64,000 nucleotides of DNA from Marinobacter salicampi (GTDB lineage Bacteria; Pseudomonadota; Gammaproteobacteria; Pseudomonadales; Oleiphilaceae), in assembly GCF_011074795.1 (NCBI RefSeq), contig NZ_JAAMPF010000018.1, positions 496,001 through 560,000 on the forward strand. Reading direction: 5' to 3'. The translations under genes and the position numbers were made by a program. This document shows, piece after piece, positions 1 through 8,815 of the stretch. Numbering within the stretch: the first letter of the stretch is position 1; every line of letters begins with the position of its first letter. The notes below the pieces were generated by a model that was not told where the DNA came from, did not search any database, and worked only from the letters and a program-made list of their open reading frames with translations.

Positions 1-762
1 GACGACTGCCAGGGTATTGAATATCCCGGAGCCCAGGACGTTCCCCAGGGCCAGGTCATGCTCGCCTTTCTTAATGGCCATCAATGACGAGGCCAGCTCC
101 GGCAATGACGTGCCGATGGCGACGACGGTGAGGCCGATGACCAGGTCGCTGACTCCCAGGCTCTGGGCCACCGTCACCGCTCCCCAGACCAGGATGCGCG
201 AACTCACCACCAGCAGTACCAGTCCCACCACCAGCCACACCAGGGCGCGGCCCAGGGCCATCGGAGCTGAGGACAGCTCGGCGGTGACATCGCCTGCAAG
301 GGCGTCAGGGCCCTGGCGCATGCCCTGGAATATGGACCAGCCCATGACCACCGCAAACACCGCCAGCAGCACCCAGCCATCGTTACGGGACAGGGAGCCG
401 TCCATCAGCTGCCAGCCAGCCAGCAGGCACAGGCCGAACAGCAGCGGGAGTTCCTTGCGAATCACCTGTGAATGCACCTGAATCGGACTGATCACCGCCA
501 CAAGACCGATAACCAGAGCGATGTTGGCTATGTTGGAACCGTAGGCGTTGCCCAGGGCCAGGCCCGGGTTGCCGTCCAGGGAGGCCATCGCCGACACCAC
601 CATTTCTGGCGCCGAAGTACCAAAACCGATGATCACCATACCAATGAGCAACGGCGGCATGCCCGCGTGCTGTGCGGTTGCGGCGGCGCCATCCACGAAG
701 CGGTCAGCACTCCAGACCAGCAGCACTAGCCCACCCAGAATCGCAAGAAATGCCAATGTCAT
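1..762 (-). CDS. CaCA-family calcium/sodium antiporter (YrbG-like), 3' end outside the window
   Basis: Inner-membrane cation/Ca2+ exchanger. The frame is open from an ATG at 762 to the window edge, giving 254 residues of a protein usually near 320-370. Two alpha-repeat signatures are visible: an N-terminal GFGTSAPEM motif and a second, inverted-topology copy AIGTSLPELASS near the truncated end. Each is followed by a GN(A/V)xGSxIxN segment, as in this family. Hydrophobic segments alternate throughout. The stop codon lies beyond position 1. The next gene on the same strand, a NhaD-type antiporter, ends 9 bp upstream of this start, so the two are probably co-transcribed as an ion-homeostasis pair. 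Direction and substrate (Ca2+ versus Na+/K+ exchange) are family inference. Confidence 0.9.
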   Translation of the reverse strand, partial: MTLAFLAILGGLVLLVWSADRFVDGAAATAQHAGMPPLLIGMVIIGFGTSAPEMVVSAMASLDGNPGLALGNAYGSNIANIALVIGLVAVISPIQVHSQVIRKELPLLFGLCLLAGWQLMDGSLSRNDGWVLLAVFAVVMGWSIFQGMRQGPDALAGDVTAELSSAPMALGRALVWLVVGLVLLVVSSRILVWGAVTVAQSLGVSDLVIGLTVVAIGTSLPELASSLMAIKKGEHDLALGNVLGSGIFNTLAVV

Positions 763-771
763 ATCAGAACC

Positions 772-2031
772 TCAGTTGATTGCCAGGCCCAGCAGGAAGA
801 CCCCTGCGTAGCCCAGAGTGTATGCGGTGAGCAGAAATGCGAAATATCGCAGGTAACTGACAAACGTCAACCCGGGTATCCGGCTCATGGCCACAATGCC
901 GGCAGCCGATCCAATCACCAGCAGCGATCCGCCAACCCCCACCGCGTAGGTCAGCGCCATCCATTGCTCCGGGGCCATGATGATGCCGGCCTTTAACAGC
1001 GCTGCGGTCAGCGGCACATTGTCGATGAATGCCGAGAATATTCCCATCATGTAATTGGCAGCCAGAGGCGGCAGTACGTCGTAGACAGTCACCAGTGAGC
1101 TGAGCGCCTGGATTTCCTTGAGCATGCCCACCAGTAGAAGTATGCCGAGGAAGAACAGCAGGGTCTCAAACTCAATGGCGCGCACGTATTCCAGAATTGG
1201 GTCCAGGTCGTTGTCATCGCTCATGAAGCGCGAAACCAGGAACATCATGGACAGGCCAAACAGGAACATCAAGACAGGCGGAATGCTGAACACGACATTG
1301 CCGGCAATGGTGGCAATGATGGTCAGCAGGAAAAGCACACTAATGACCACATCGACCCTGCGTACCGGGCTCAAGACATGGTTCAGACTGACCGAGCCGG
1401 TCATGCCCCTGGACAACAGCAGGATCAGCGCCAGCACCCCTGCAAAAGCCGGCAGCGACAGGCTGAGCAGGGTGAGGATCTCCACCTTGCCCGCCAGGAA
1501 GATCATCAGGGTCGTCACATCGCCGGTGATGAGCGCCACCCCACCCGAGTTGACGGCGAATATGACCAGGGTGATGAACCGGATCTGTTTTCTCGGCTCC
1601 AGATTCAGTGACAAAATCAGTGTGGCTGAGACCAAAGTTGCAGTGATATTGTCGGCAAGGGACGAGAAGATAAAGCAAAACAGCCCTGTAAACAGCAGCA
1701 ACTGGCGCTCAGTGATCTGCCGTGGCAGGACAAGATAGATCACGTTTTCAATCATGCCTTTTTTGTTCAGGTAGGCCACGAAGGTCATCGCAGCAACTAG
1801 AAACAGCCACAGGCCGGCAATCTCGGTAATGCTCTCCGCCAGTCCTTCGGCAATAAGGGTAGTTTCGGACTCGTCAGCACTGGCGATGAACAGCAGTATC
1901 CAGGCCAGTGTGCCGAAAAAGAGCGTAACCTTCGCCTTATTGACGTGGGTGACCTCCTCAAACACGACGCCGAGGAGTGCGGCCAGGGCAAGCCCAACAA
2001 GAACAAACTCGAATATCGACATCTTGACCAT
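772..2031 (-). CDS. nhaD: NhaD-type Na+/H+ antiporter
   Basis: About 419 residues, strongly hydrophobic, with the conserved motifs of the NhaD branch of the ion-transporter superfamily: SSLADNITATL in the first half, SGGVALITGDVTTLM after it, and in the second half AFIDNVPLTAAL followed by GGSLLVIGSAAG. The paired D-N-(I/V) motifs sit in the discontinuous helices that bind cations in this family. It exports Na+ or Li+ in exchange for protons and supports growth in saline water. Two in-frame ATGs lie near the start (2031 and 2022); neither has a strong ribosome site, so the exact N-terminus is uncertain. It lies upstream of the CaCA exchanger on the same strand and is divergent from mqo. Confidence 0.9.
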   Translation of the reverse strand: MVKMSIFEFVLVGLALAALLGVVFEEVTHVNKAKVTLFFGTLAWILLFIASADESETTLIAEGLAESITEIAGLWLFLVAAMTFVAYLNKKGMIENVIYLVLPRQITERQLLLFTGLFCFIFSSLADNITATLVSATLILSLNLEPRKQIRFITLVIFAVNSGGVALITGDVTTLMIFLAGKVEILTLLSLSLPAFAGVLALILLLSRGMTGSVSLNHVLSPVRRVDVVISVLFLLTIIATIAGNVVFSIPPVLMFLFGLSMMFLVSRFMSDDNDLDPILEYVRAIEFETLLFFLGILLLVGMLKEIQALSSLVTVYDVLPPLAANYMMGIFSAFIDNVPLTAALLKAGIIMAPEQWMALTYAVGVGGSLLVIGSAAGIVAMSRIPGLTFVSYLRYFAFLLTAYTLGYAGVFLLGLAIN

Positions 2032-2202
2032 CCGATAGGGGCGCAGGGTGCGCGCAGGGAGTCTAATCGGTCAGGTGACGGCGGAGAAGCACCCCAATGA
2101 TCTTTTGATTCGCAGGTTGAGTCTCGCTGGGAGCCGGGGCAGGCCAGATGCCATTTCTGTCCGTAGTTCAGAGGCATGCACAATTTATTGTCGGCCCGAA
2201 AA

Positions 2203-2217
2203 ACGCAATAATTGCGT
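2203..2217. promoter_or_regulatory. Perfect palindrome upstream of mqo (candidate operator)
   Basis: ACGCAAT-A-ATTGCGT is a perfect 7-1-7 inverted repeat, 47 bp upstream of the mqo start in the 232-bp divergent region shared with nhaD. Its size suits a dimeric regulator. I do not recognise which one. The rest of the gap holds no gene. Confidence 0.45.
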
Positions 2218-2263
2218 CACTTCGTGCTTATACCGGTTTCAAACTTGCTAAGGTGAAAAGCAA

Positions 2264-3775
2264 ATGACTGCAAGACAGGCAGATGTAGTGCTGGTCGGGG
2301 GTGGTGTCATGAGCGCTACGCTCGGCGTGATGCTCAGGCAGCTAGACCCGTCCCTGGACATCATCATGGTTGAACGTCTCGATCACGTTGCCCATGAAAG
2401 CACCGACGGCTGGAACAACGCCGGGACCGGCCATGCCGGTTACTGTGAGCTGAACTACACCCCGGAAACCGAAGACGGTGATGTGGAAATCGAGCGGGCG
2501 CTCAAGATCAACGCGTCCTTCGAAACCTCGCTTCAGCTGTGGTCGTATCTGGTAGAGCAGGGCATGCTGCCGGAGCCAGAAGAGTTCATTAATTCGACGC
2601 CACATCAGAGTTTCGTGTGGGGCAAGGAGAATGTAGCCTTTCTCAAACGCCGGTTTGAAAGGCTGAGCGCCCACCATCTGTTCCGGGAAATGAAGTACAC
2701 AGAATCGCCCCATGAGTTGCAGGACTGGATGCCGCTGGTGGTCAAACATCGTGATCCGATGCAGGAAGTAGCGGCCACCCGGGTAGAGCACGGTTCGGAT
2801 GTAGACTTCGGTTCCCTGACCCGTCATATGGTGGAATATCTGCAATCCCAGCCCAATTTCGAGCTGATGCTGGGGCACCCGGTTCGTTCCCTGGCCCAGC
2901 GGGATAATGGTCGCTGGAAGGTGCGGGTCCGGGACGAGAGCACCGGCGAAACCAAAAAGCTTGAAACCGGCTTTGTATTCCTGGGCGCAGGCGGCGGGGC
3001 CCTGCCGCTGCTGCAGAAATCCGGCATTGAGGAAGCCCGTGGCTATGGCGGTTTTCCGGTAAGCGGTCAGTGGCTGGTATGCCAGAAGCCGGAAATCGTC
3101 AAGCAGCACAACTCCAAAGTATACGGCAAGGCGCCTACCGGGGCGCCGCCCATGTCGGTGCCCCATCTCGATACCCGTATCATCGATGGTACGCCGGCTC
3201 TCCTGTTTGGGCCCTACGCCGGCTTCACCACGCGCTTCCTCAAGCAGGGCTCCATGTTCGACCTGTTCGGTTCAGTCAAGTCGAGCAATATACGCTCCAT
3301 GCTGTCCGTCAGTCGGACCAACATGGACCTGACCCGGTACCTGATCGGCGAAGTGTTCCAGTCGCACAGTGACCGGGTCGAGGCGCTCAAGAACTTCTTC
3401 CCGGATGCCCAGGAGGATGACTGGAAGCTCCAGATGGCCGGTCAGCGGGTACAGATCATCAAGACCACCCCTGACGGTAGCGGCAAACTGGAATTTGGCA
3501 CCGAGATCGTGGCGGCCAAAGACGGGTCGCTGGCGGCACTGCTCGGGGCCTCCCCGGGTGCTTCAACAGCAGCACATGCGATGATTGATGTGATCGAAAG
3601 GTGCTTCAGTGATCGTATGAAACAGGGCGACTGGCAGGATCGCATGAAGGTGATGGTGCCTGCTTATGGGCAATCCCTGGTGGATAATGAAGCGCTCCTG
3701 CGCCAGATCCGCGAGCGCACGCTCAGTACCCTGAAACTGAAGCGTCCTGCGTTAAATGCAAATTCGGACACCTGA
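2264..3775 (+). CDS. mqo: Malate:quinone oxidoreductase
   Basis: FAD-dependent peripheral membrane enzyme that oxidises malate to oxaloacetate and passes electrons to quinone, linking the TCA cycle to the respiratory chain. The 503-residue length is normal. The N-terminal FAD-binding motif VLVGGGVMSATLG is followed by a family-typical STDGWNNAGTGHAGYCELNYTP block. FLGAGGGALPLLQKSGI and a C-terminal LGASPGAST block near the FAD site are also present. The ATG at 2264 has an AAGGTG ribosome site. The gene stands alone, preceded by a palindromic candidate operator and followed by a strong terminator. Confidence 0.97.
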   Translation: MTARQADVVLVGGGVMSATLGVMLRQLDPSLDIIMVERLDHVAHESTDGWNNAGTGHAGYCELNYTPETEDGDVEIERALKINASFETSLQLWSYLVEQGMLPEPEEFINSTPHQSFVWGKENVAFLKRRFERLSAHHLFREMKYTESPHELQDWMPLVVKHRDPMQEVAATRVEHGSDVDFGSLTRHMVEYLQSQPNFELMLGHPVRSLAQRDNGRWKVRVRDESTGETKKLETGFVFLGAGGGALPLLQKSGIEEARGYGGFPVSGQWLVCQKPEIVKQHNSKVYGKAPTGAPPMSVPHLDTRIIDGTPALLFGPYAGFTTRFLKQGSMFDLFGSVKSSNIRSMLSVSRTNMDLTRYLIGEVFQSHSDRVEALKNFFPDAQEDDWKLQMAGQRVQIIKTTPDGSGKLEFGTEIVAAKDGSLAALLGASPGASTAAHAMIDVIERCFSDRMKQGDWQDRMKVMVPAYGQSLVDNEALLRQIRERTLSTLKLKRPALNANSDT

Positions 3776-3819
3776 ATAAGTGCTTTATTTGAAAATAGAA
3801 TAAAACATCTAAATTCTCT

Positions 3820-3855
3820 CCAGAGCCTGCGTTACGCGGGCTCTGGCGTTTTTGG
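3820..3855 (+). terminator. Rho-independent terminator after mqo
   Basis: A 12-bp stem (CCAGAGCCTGCG / CGCGGGCTCTGG, one G-T pair) with a TTA loop, followed shortly by a T run. It separates mqo from the next plus-strand group. Confidence 0.85.
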
Positions 3856-3939
3856 CGTCTCAGGATCGGGCCGTGCCGTTTCTCTATGGCGCCGGAAAGG
3901 TGTAGTTTGGTAAATACATGTAAACAGGAGGTAACGCGC

Positions 3940-5181
3940 ATGAGCAATCGAGACAATAATGTTCGTAACCCGGAGAAGGGCTATGTAGCTCTGCTGGGTT
4001 GGAGTCTGAACGCCATTGAGTCGGCAGACAAATTCGATCGACGCTATGTAGTGGTAGCCCCGGATTGGGCTGAAGCCTATTGTACAGAACACAATATTCC
4101 TTACGTACCCTGGAACTTTGAACGCCTGAACGACCGCTCCCTGGAGATTGCACAAACCCTGCAGGACATGGGTGTTGATGTGGCGATCCCGTTGTTTGAG
4201 GAAACGGTAGAGTGGGCCGGCGCGATCAACTCGGTACTGCTGGACAACCCGCGCCTGTTCGGTCAGGCCATGTTGCTGCGGGACAAGGCACTGATGAAGC
4301 GCCGTGCCCAGCTTGGCGGCATCCGTGTCGGCATTTTCGAGGAAGCCCATGACAAGCAGGACGTGGTGCGGTTCCTCAAGCGGGTCAATCAGACCCTGCT
4401 CAAGCTGGACGGCGACCCCAATGACCCGATTCACCTGAAAGCCTTTGACAAGGCCGGTTGCCTTGGTCACCGGGTCATCCGTACACCCGATGAAGTCGAT
4501 ACCATTCCGGACGAAGAGTTCCCGGTTCTCATGGAGTCCCACCTGGACGGTTGGGAATTTGCGGTAGAAGCCTGGATTCATAACGGCAAGATCCGCTTTT
4601 TGAACATCTCCGAGTATGTGACCCTGGGTTACTCTGTGTTTGTACCCGCAACGCCTGAACTTGAGAAATATCGCGATCAGATCCGGGTCCAGATCGAGAA
4701 GCTGATCAAGACGTTTGACATCGAATTTGGTTTTATCCATCCAGAGTACTTCGTGACCAGTGATGGCGAGATGTACTTTGGCGAAGTGGCCTATCGTCCA
4801 CCCGGTTTCAAGGTGTTCGAACTTCTTGAGCGCGCATACGGCTTCAACGCCTATCAGGGCATGATTCTGACTTTCGACCCGAAGACTACGGAAGAAGAAA
4901 TCACTGCGTTCTTCCCCAAGGAAGTGGTCGATGCCAAGGGCGTGGCAGGTTGCTTCGGCGTGTATCCCCGTCGCCGCGTGGTCAGCAAACTGGAAATCCC
5001 CTCAGAGACCGAGGACCATGAATACTTCGAGTCCCACGAGCTCACCGCGCCGCTCGAAGAAACGGTTACAAAACGCACCGCGTTCGGCACCCATTGGGGG
5101 CTGATTTACTTCTTCGGGGATGATCCCCATACCATGAGGGATCTGCTTAAGCGTCAGGAAGACCTCGATTTCTATGTATAA
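3940..5181 (+). CDS. ATP-grasp family ligase, substrate unknown
   Basis: A 413-residue protein of ATP-grasp type, which ligates a carboxylate (activated as acyl-phosphate) to an amine or similar nucleophile. An N-terminal Rossmann-like pre-ATP domain (residues ~10-100) precedes a lysine-bearing block (HLKAFDKAGCLGHRV) and PVLMESHLDGWEFAVEAW, typical of the nucleotide-binding lid. A later FGFIHPEYFVTSDGEMYFGEVAYRPPG segment carries the Mg-binding Glu. I chose the ATG at 3940 over earlier in-frame codons because AGGAGGT lies 6 bp upstream. It starts a three-gene plus-strand group, followed after 54 bp by a cysteine-hydrolase-like protein. That neighbour suggests a ligase/hydrolase pair acting on one amide or peptide product; this is inference. 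It is a different ATP-grasp branch from the ligase at 11746-13131. Confidence 0.75.
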   Translation: MSNRDNNVRNPEKGYVALLGWSLNAIESADKFDRRYVVVAPDWAEAYCTEHNIPYVPWNFERLNDRSLEIAQTLQDMGVDVAIPLFEETVEWAGAINSVLLDNPRLFGQAMLLRDKALMKRRAQLGGIRVGIFEEAHDKQDVVRFLKRVNQTLLKLDGDPNDPIHLKAFDKAGCLGHRVIRTPDEVDTIPDEEFPVLMESHLDGWEFAVEAWIHNGKIRFLNISEYVTLGYSVFVPATPELEKYRDQIRVQIEKLIKTFDIEFGFIHPEYFVTSDGEMYFGEVAYRPPGFKVFELLERAYGFNAYQGMILTFDPKTTEEEITAFFPKEVVDAKGVAGCFGVYPRRRVVSKLEIPSETEDHEYFESHELTAPLEETVTKRTAFGTHWGLIYFFGDDPHTMRDLLKRQEDLDFYV

Positions 5182-5235
5182 TTAACGGAGGGGGCGTCCG
5201 ATACCGGGCGTCACCTCCCGATACAAGGAGTCAGC

Positions 5236-7290
5236 TTGAGTCATCCAGAACCGAACCAAGACACTAACACCGGAAAACTGGCCAGCCTGACAGCCAGAAT
5301 GGATGAAGCGATAGCCGCCCTGGCAGAGTCCACCCTGGCCAAGGCCACCAAGCTGCGGCGTCTGTTCGATGCTGTTCGCAAGGTAATTCTGCTGGAAGGT
5401 GGCGCTGCGGTCATAGAACAGCGTGCCCCGCAAATGGAAGCCGCCGGTGTCTTCCTGGGGTCCGACTGGGCTTACCCCGAAATACTTTTGCCCGCATTGA
5501 GTTCCTATTCTCTCAAAAGCTCTGAAACAGACACGGTCATCATTGAGGCCATCAGCGAACTGCGTTTGCTGGCTGTTGCGAAAGGGGCCTATGAGCACCC
5601 CAGCGTGTCCTCCGAGCAGGCACACCATTACCTGACCCAGGTAATGGCGATGAATCTTGACCTTCTGTTCGGGACAATGAGCGAAGCAGAGCGCGAAACC
5701 CAGGGGCGTCTTGCCCTGGTGACCCGGGCGCTTTTTCGTCACCTCGCTGAGCGGATCGGCTACGAACACATCATCGACCAACTGGTTGATGAAATCTGGC
5801 GAATCGTCCAGCAGCGGCCCATTCAGGTGGGCAGCGTCAAGCAGATGATCACTCAGATTGCCATATGCCGGGCCAACCCCGATATCGACCTGGGCTCAAG
5901 TGGCCAGGGCGCGGACCGTCTGATCAGCAGCCTCTATGGCACCACCCAGGCCTGCCGGGAGGACCCGGGGGTAGCAGTTTACTATGAGCGGCTGGAGTCC
6001 ATGGACACCGGCGCCCTGCAGTATGAGGCTTCCGGTTTTGCCAGGGCCATGCATGACACCGGACTGGTTTCGCCCTATCACGCTGTGCTGATGCGTTATC
6101 TGCTGGACCACAGCGATCACCTGCTATCTGAAGCCCTGGGCCTGTCGAGCACAGGGCGGGATTGCCTGATGTGTTACGACGACCTGGTACGGGCATTGAT
6201 CCGGGCCAGCGTTTATCCGGAGACTGCCCAGGCCATTTACGGTATATCCCTGACCCTGGAGCGGGGCATTCTTTACCAGCCGCCGGTTGCACCGGCCCTG
6301 TGGCGTCAGATTCACCTGCCGCTATCAGCCTGGTCCAAAGAGCGCCTGCGCCTGGTCTACGGCGACAATCCGTTGCCTGAAGCGAGGCTGATGGAAGGCG
6401 TGCTCTGCATGCTGGGCCAGCCTCTGGGTGTCGGCCAGGGCAACAATCCCACCTGCCAGTCGGCGCGGGCGCTGTCCATGTGGGCCTACAATGACCCGGA
6501 TTACCTGCTGCAGATGGTGGTGTGGGCCGCCAGGGACGATGAGATCGTCATCCACTTCGAGGGCCAGCCGATCTCATCAATGGCAAGCCTGACAGGGGTC
6601 GCCTCCGAACTTTCTGTGGACCTGGACCCGGTCTCGCTGCTGGTTGTGCCCCATCTTGACCGTATCTATGCGGAGATGGGCCGCCGTTGTATCGGTCGAG
6701 AAGGCGATCCCCATCGCTGGGTGAATCCTGAGTTCCACGGTTGGTGGGCGGGCCGTGGCTTCAGCATCAATGTGGATGTGGCGACCGGCAAGCTGACCGA
6801 TCTGGAAGGTTTCCTGAGGCATTTCTATGCCTGCTACCACCCGTTTTTCAATCGCAGCCAGCCGCTGATTCATCCCCAGCCGGCGGGGGTTGCCATTACC
6901 GACAGTGCGGCCCGATTTATCGGCTGGCACGCCATCACCATTCTGCGGGTAGCGCTCGATCCCCAAGACGTGATGCGGGTCTATTTTTATAATCCCAACA
7001 ATGACAGTGGCCAGAACTGGGGCGATAGCGTGGTGGTCAGAACCTCTGGCACCGGTGAGCGCTTCGGGGAAGCGTCCCTGCCATTTGAACAGTTCGCGTC
7101 GCGGCTCTACATCTTCCACTTTGACCCCCTGGAACAGGGCGAACTGGCAAGAGTGTCGAGCGACGAGCTGCAACGGGTGATGGATCACGTCTACCGCAGT
7201 TGGGGTGCTGACCGTGTCCCGGCCGAACACCTGCAGGCTGCCGCGGAAAATCCCCAGGCGCCGAGTCCTCCGGACCCCGGCGGAGTCTGA
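5236..7290 (+). CDS. Uncharacterised 684-residue protein with papain-like Gln/Cys-His-Asn spacing
   Basis: No family name is recognised. The first ~400 residues look helical. The last ~280 look like a cysteine-hydrolase fold: Gln401 precedes Cys407 with five residues between them, as in papain (Gln-x5-Cys) in a GQGNNPTCQSARALSMW segment. His565 follows in a GWHAITIL strand, and Asn586/Asn588 in FYNPNND just after. The Cys-His-Asn order and spacing suit a papain or transglutaminase-type thiol hydrolase. A cytoplasmic location is likely because no signal peptide is seen. The start is a TTG at 5236 with AAGGAG five bases before it. It sits between an ATP-grasp ligase and a thioredoxin-fold protein in the same orientation. 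The catalytic assignment is inference from sequence pattern only. Confidence 0.6.
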   Translation: MSHPEPNQDTNTGKLASLTARMDEAIAALAESTLAKATKLRRLFDAVRKVILLEGGAAVIEQRAPQMEAAGVFLGSDWAYPEILLPALSSYSLKSSETDTVIIEAISELRLLAVAKGAYEHPSVSSEQAHHYLTQVMAMNLDLLFGTMSEAERETQGRLALVTRALFRHLAERIGYEHIIDQLVDEIWRIVQQRPIQVGSVKQMITQIAICRANPDIDLGSSGQGADRLISSLYGTTQACREDPGVAVYYERLESMDTGALQYEASGFARAMHDTGLVSPYHAVLMRYLLDHSDHLLSEALGLSSTGRDCLMCYDDLVRALIRASVYPETAQAIYGISLTLERGILYQPPVAPALWRQIHLPLSAWSKERLRLVYGDNPLPEARLMEGVLCMLGQPLGVGQGNNPTCQSARALSMWAYNDPDYLLQMVVWAARDDEIVIHFEGQPISSMASLTGVASELSVDLDPVSLLVVPHLDRIYAEMGRRCIGREGDPHRWVNPEFHGWWAGRGFSINVDVATGKLTDLEGFLRHFYACYHPFFNRSQPLIHPQPAGVAITDSAARFIGWHAITILRVALDPQDVMRVYFYNPNNDSGQNWGDSVVVRTSGTGERFGEASLPFEQFASRLYIFHFDPLEQGELARVSSDELQRVMDHVYRSWGADRVPAEHLQAAAENPQAPSPPDPGGV

Positions 7291-7399
7291 ACTTTCCTTT
7301 GACTGTTTTTTACAACAGAACACCGCCAAAAGGCGGCGTTCTGTGTTAATAAATCACGCATCCTTTGATTTACATTAAAAAAACAGAAAGGTGAGTTCC

Positions 7400-8761
7400 A
7401 TGAGAAAGCCGGAAAAAGCAGATCTCATGCCATGGGTCGCGCGCCTGATTGCCAGCCCTGTGACACGGCGCTGTCGCCAGGAATTTTTTCGGCTGAAGGC
7501 GTTGCCCAAAGGGCAGGTGGATGTGGCAGAGGTCTTTATCAACCCCCGGGATCCGTTCAGTATGGTGCTTTTGCAGGCCCTGCCGGACCTGACCCGCCGG
7601 TTTGAGATTCAGTTTCGCTTTCATACCATATGGCGACAGCCAGGGGAGATGTTCCCGGAGCCCCGCATGTGGCTTGAGTGGGCGATTGAAGATGCCGGCA
7701 GGCTGGCAGAACTTTACGGTCTGGCGGGCCCCACCAGGGCGCAACCGCCAACCGAAGCAGAGCTGACGGCCTGTCGGAACCAGCTTCTGGCGGCTGAACA
7801 AAGCGCTGACTATCTGCAGCAGGCCACCGATCATCTGAAAGCACTCTGGCACGGACGGACAGAGGCTCCTGCCAGCACAGGCGAAGACTCCACCCTAAAG
7901 CTGGAGCAGAGGTTAGAGCACAACGAGCAGCGCCTGGTTGAGTTGGGCCATTACCAGGGTGGTATGGTCCATTTCAGGGGGGAGTGGTTCTGGGGAGTCG
8001 ACCGGCTTGATCATCTGGAGGGTCTGCTGATCCGCGAGGGGCGAGCCCGTGATGCAACCACGGTGCCTCTGTGGGATAGAACCTGGGCCAGGCTCGGCCT
8101 TGATGCGAGGGCGCTTGAAGCCTCCCATTTAGCCCGCGACCAGGCACTGGAAGTGTTCTTTTCCATTCGCAGCCCCTATTCCTATCTGGGTCTTGAGCGG
8201 GCTGTCATGCTGGCCAAGGCCTGGAATATCCCGCTCCAGCTACGTCCGGTCCTGCCCATGCTCATGCGTGGCCAGTCGGTGCCCGATACCAAGAAGTGGT
8301 ATATCTTCCAGGACACCAAACGGGAGGCCCGAAAGCTCGGTCTACCCTACGGGTCCGTCGCAGATCCGCTGGGTGCCGGGGTGGAACGATGTTATGCGCT
8401 GTTTGATTATGCCCGGAGCATCGGCCGTGAAATCGACTATATGCGGTCCTATGCCCAGGCGGTCAATGCTGAAGGTATCCGCTCCGAAACCGACGCAGGG
8501 CTTCGTACCATCGTCGAACGTGCTGGCCTGGACTGGCAGAAAGCCAAACGCTTTCTGGCAGACCAGAGCTGGCGTGACTGGGCTGAGTTGAACAGGAAGG
8601 CCATGTACGAAAACGGGCTCTGGGGAGTCCCCAGCTTCCGCTACGGCAAGGTGAGCTGTTGGGGGCAGGATCGACTATGGCTGGTGGAAGAGGAAATCAA
8701 AAAAGGGGCGGAGGTCTCCTCCACCCAAAGGGCTAGCGTGCAACAACAACGCAGAGACTAG
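7400..8761 (+). CDS. Tandem DsbA/HCCA-isomerase-like (kappa-GST fold) protein
   Basis: A 453-residue protein built from two thioredoxin-fold halves of the 2-hydroxychromene-2-carboxylate isomerase/DsbA superfamily. The first half runs from VAEVFINPRDPFS (~residue 40) to FRGEWFWGVDRLDHLEGLL; the second runs from LEVFFSIRSPYSYLGLE (~residue 250) to GVPSFRYGKVSCWGQDRLWLVEEE. Both end in the same F/W-x-G-x-D-R-L pattern, which supports internal duplication. The N-terminal (I/S)xSPYSYL motif replaces the CxxC of DsbA, so a glutathione-dependent isomerase or transferase is likelier than a dithiol oxidase. I place the start at ATG 7400, six bases after GAAAGGTG, rather than at the earlier in-frame GTG. 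It is the last gene of the plus-strand group. Confidence 0.8.
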   Translation: MRKPEKADLMPWVARLIASPVTRRCRQEFFRLKALPKGQVDVAEVFINPRDPFSMVLLQALPDLTRRFEIQFRFHTIWRQPGEMFPEPRMWLEWAIEDAGRLAELYGLAGPTRAQPPTEAELTACRNQLLAAEQSADYLQQATDHLKALWHGRTEAPASTGEDSTLKLEQRLEHNEQRLVELGHYQGGMVHFRGEWFWGVDRLDHLEGLLIREGRARDATTVPLWDRTWARLGLDARALEASHLARDQALEVFFSIRSPYSYLGLERAVMLAKAWNIPLQLRPVLPMLMRGQSVPDTKKWYIFQDTKREARKLGLPYGSVADPLGAGVERCYALFDYARSIGREIDYMRSYAQAVNAEGIRSETDAGLRTIVERAGLDWQKAKRFLADQSWRDWAELNRKAMYENGLWGVPSFRYGKVSCWGQDRLWLVEEEIKKGAEVSSTQRASVQQQRRD

Positions 8762-8766
8762 AGAAT

Positions 8767-8803
8767 GGCGGGTCTTGCAGAGCAATCTCCAGCAACACCC
8801 GCC
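8767..8803. terminator. Hairpin between convergent genes
   Basis: GGCGGGT pairs with ACCCGCC, with an inner TTGC/GCAA extension, between the plus-strand group and the minus-strand cytochrome gene. No T run follows, so it is only a possible bidirectional terminator. Confidence 0.4.
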
Positions 8804-8815
8804 AAAGTCTTGGTT

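Noticed and set aside
2342..3166. 274-residue frame antisense to mqo
   Set aside because: Mirror frame of a well-conserved gene; no motif or ribosome site of its own.
3832..4740. 302-residue frame antisense to the ATP-grasp gene
   Set aside because: It lies opposite clear ATP-grasp motifs and has no recognisable features.
7303..7345. Hairpins CTGTT/AACAG and CCGCC/GGCGG as terminators after the 684-residue gene
   Set aside because: Short stems with no T run after the second; co-directional genes on both sides make termination uncertain.
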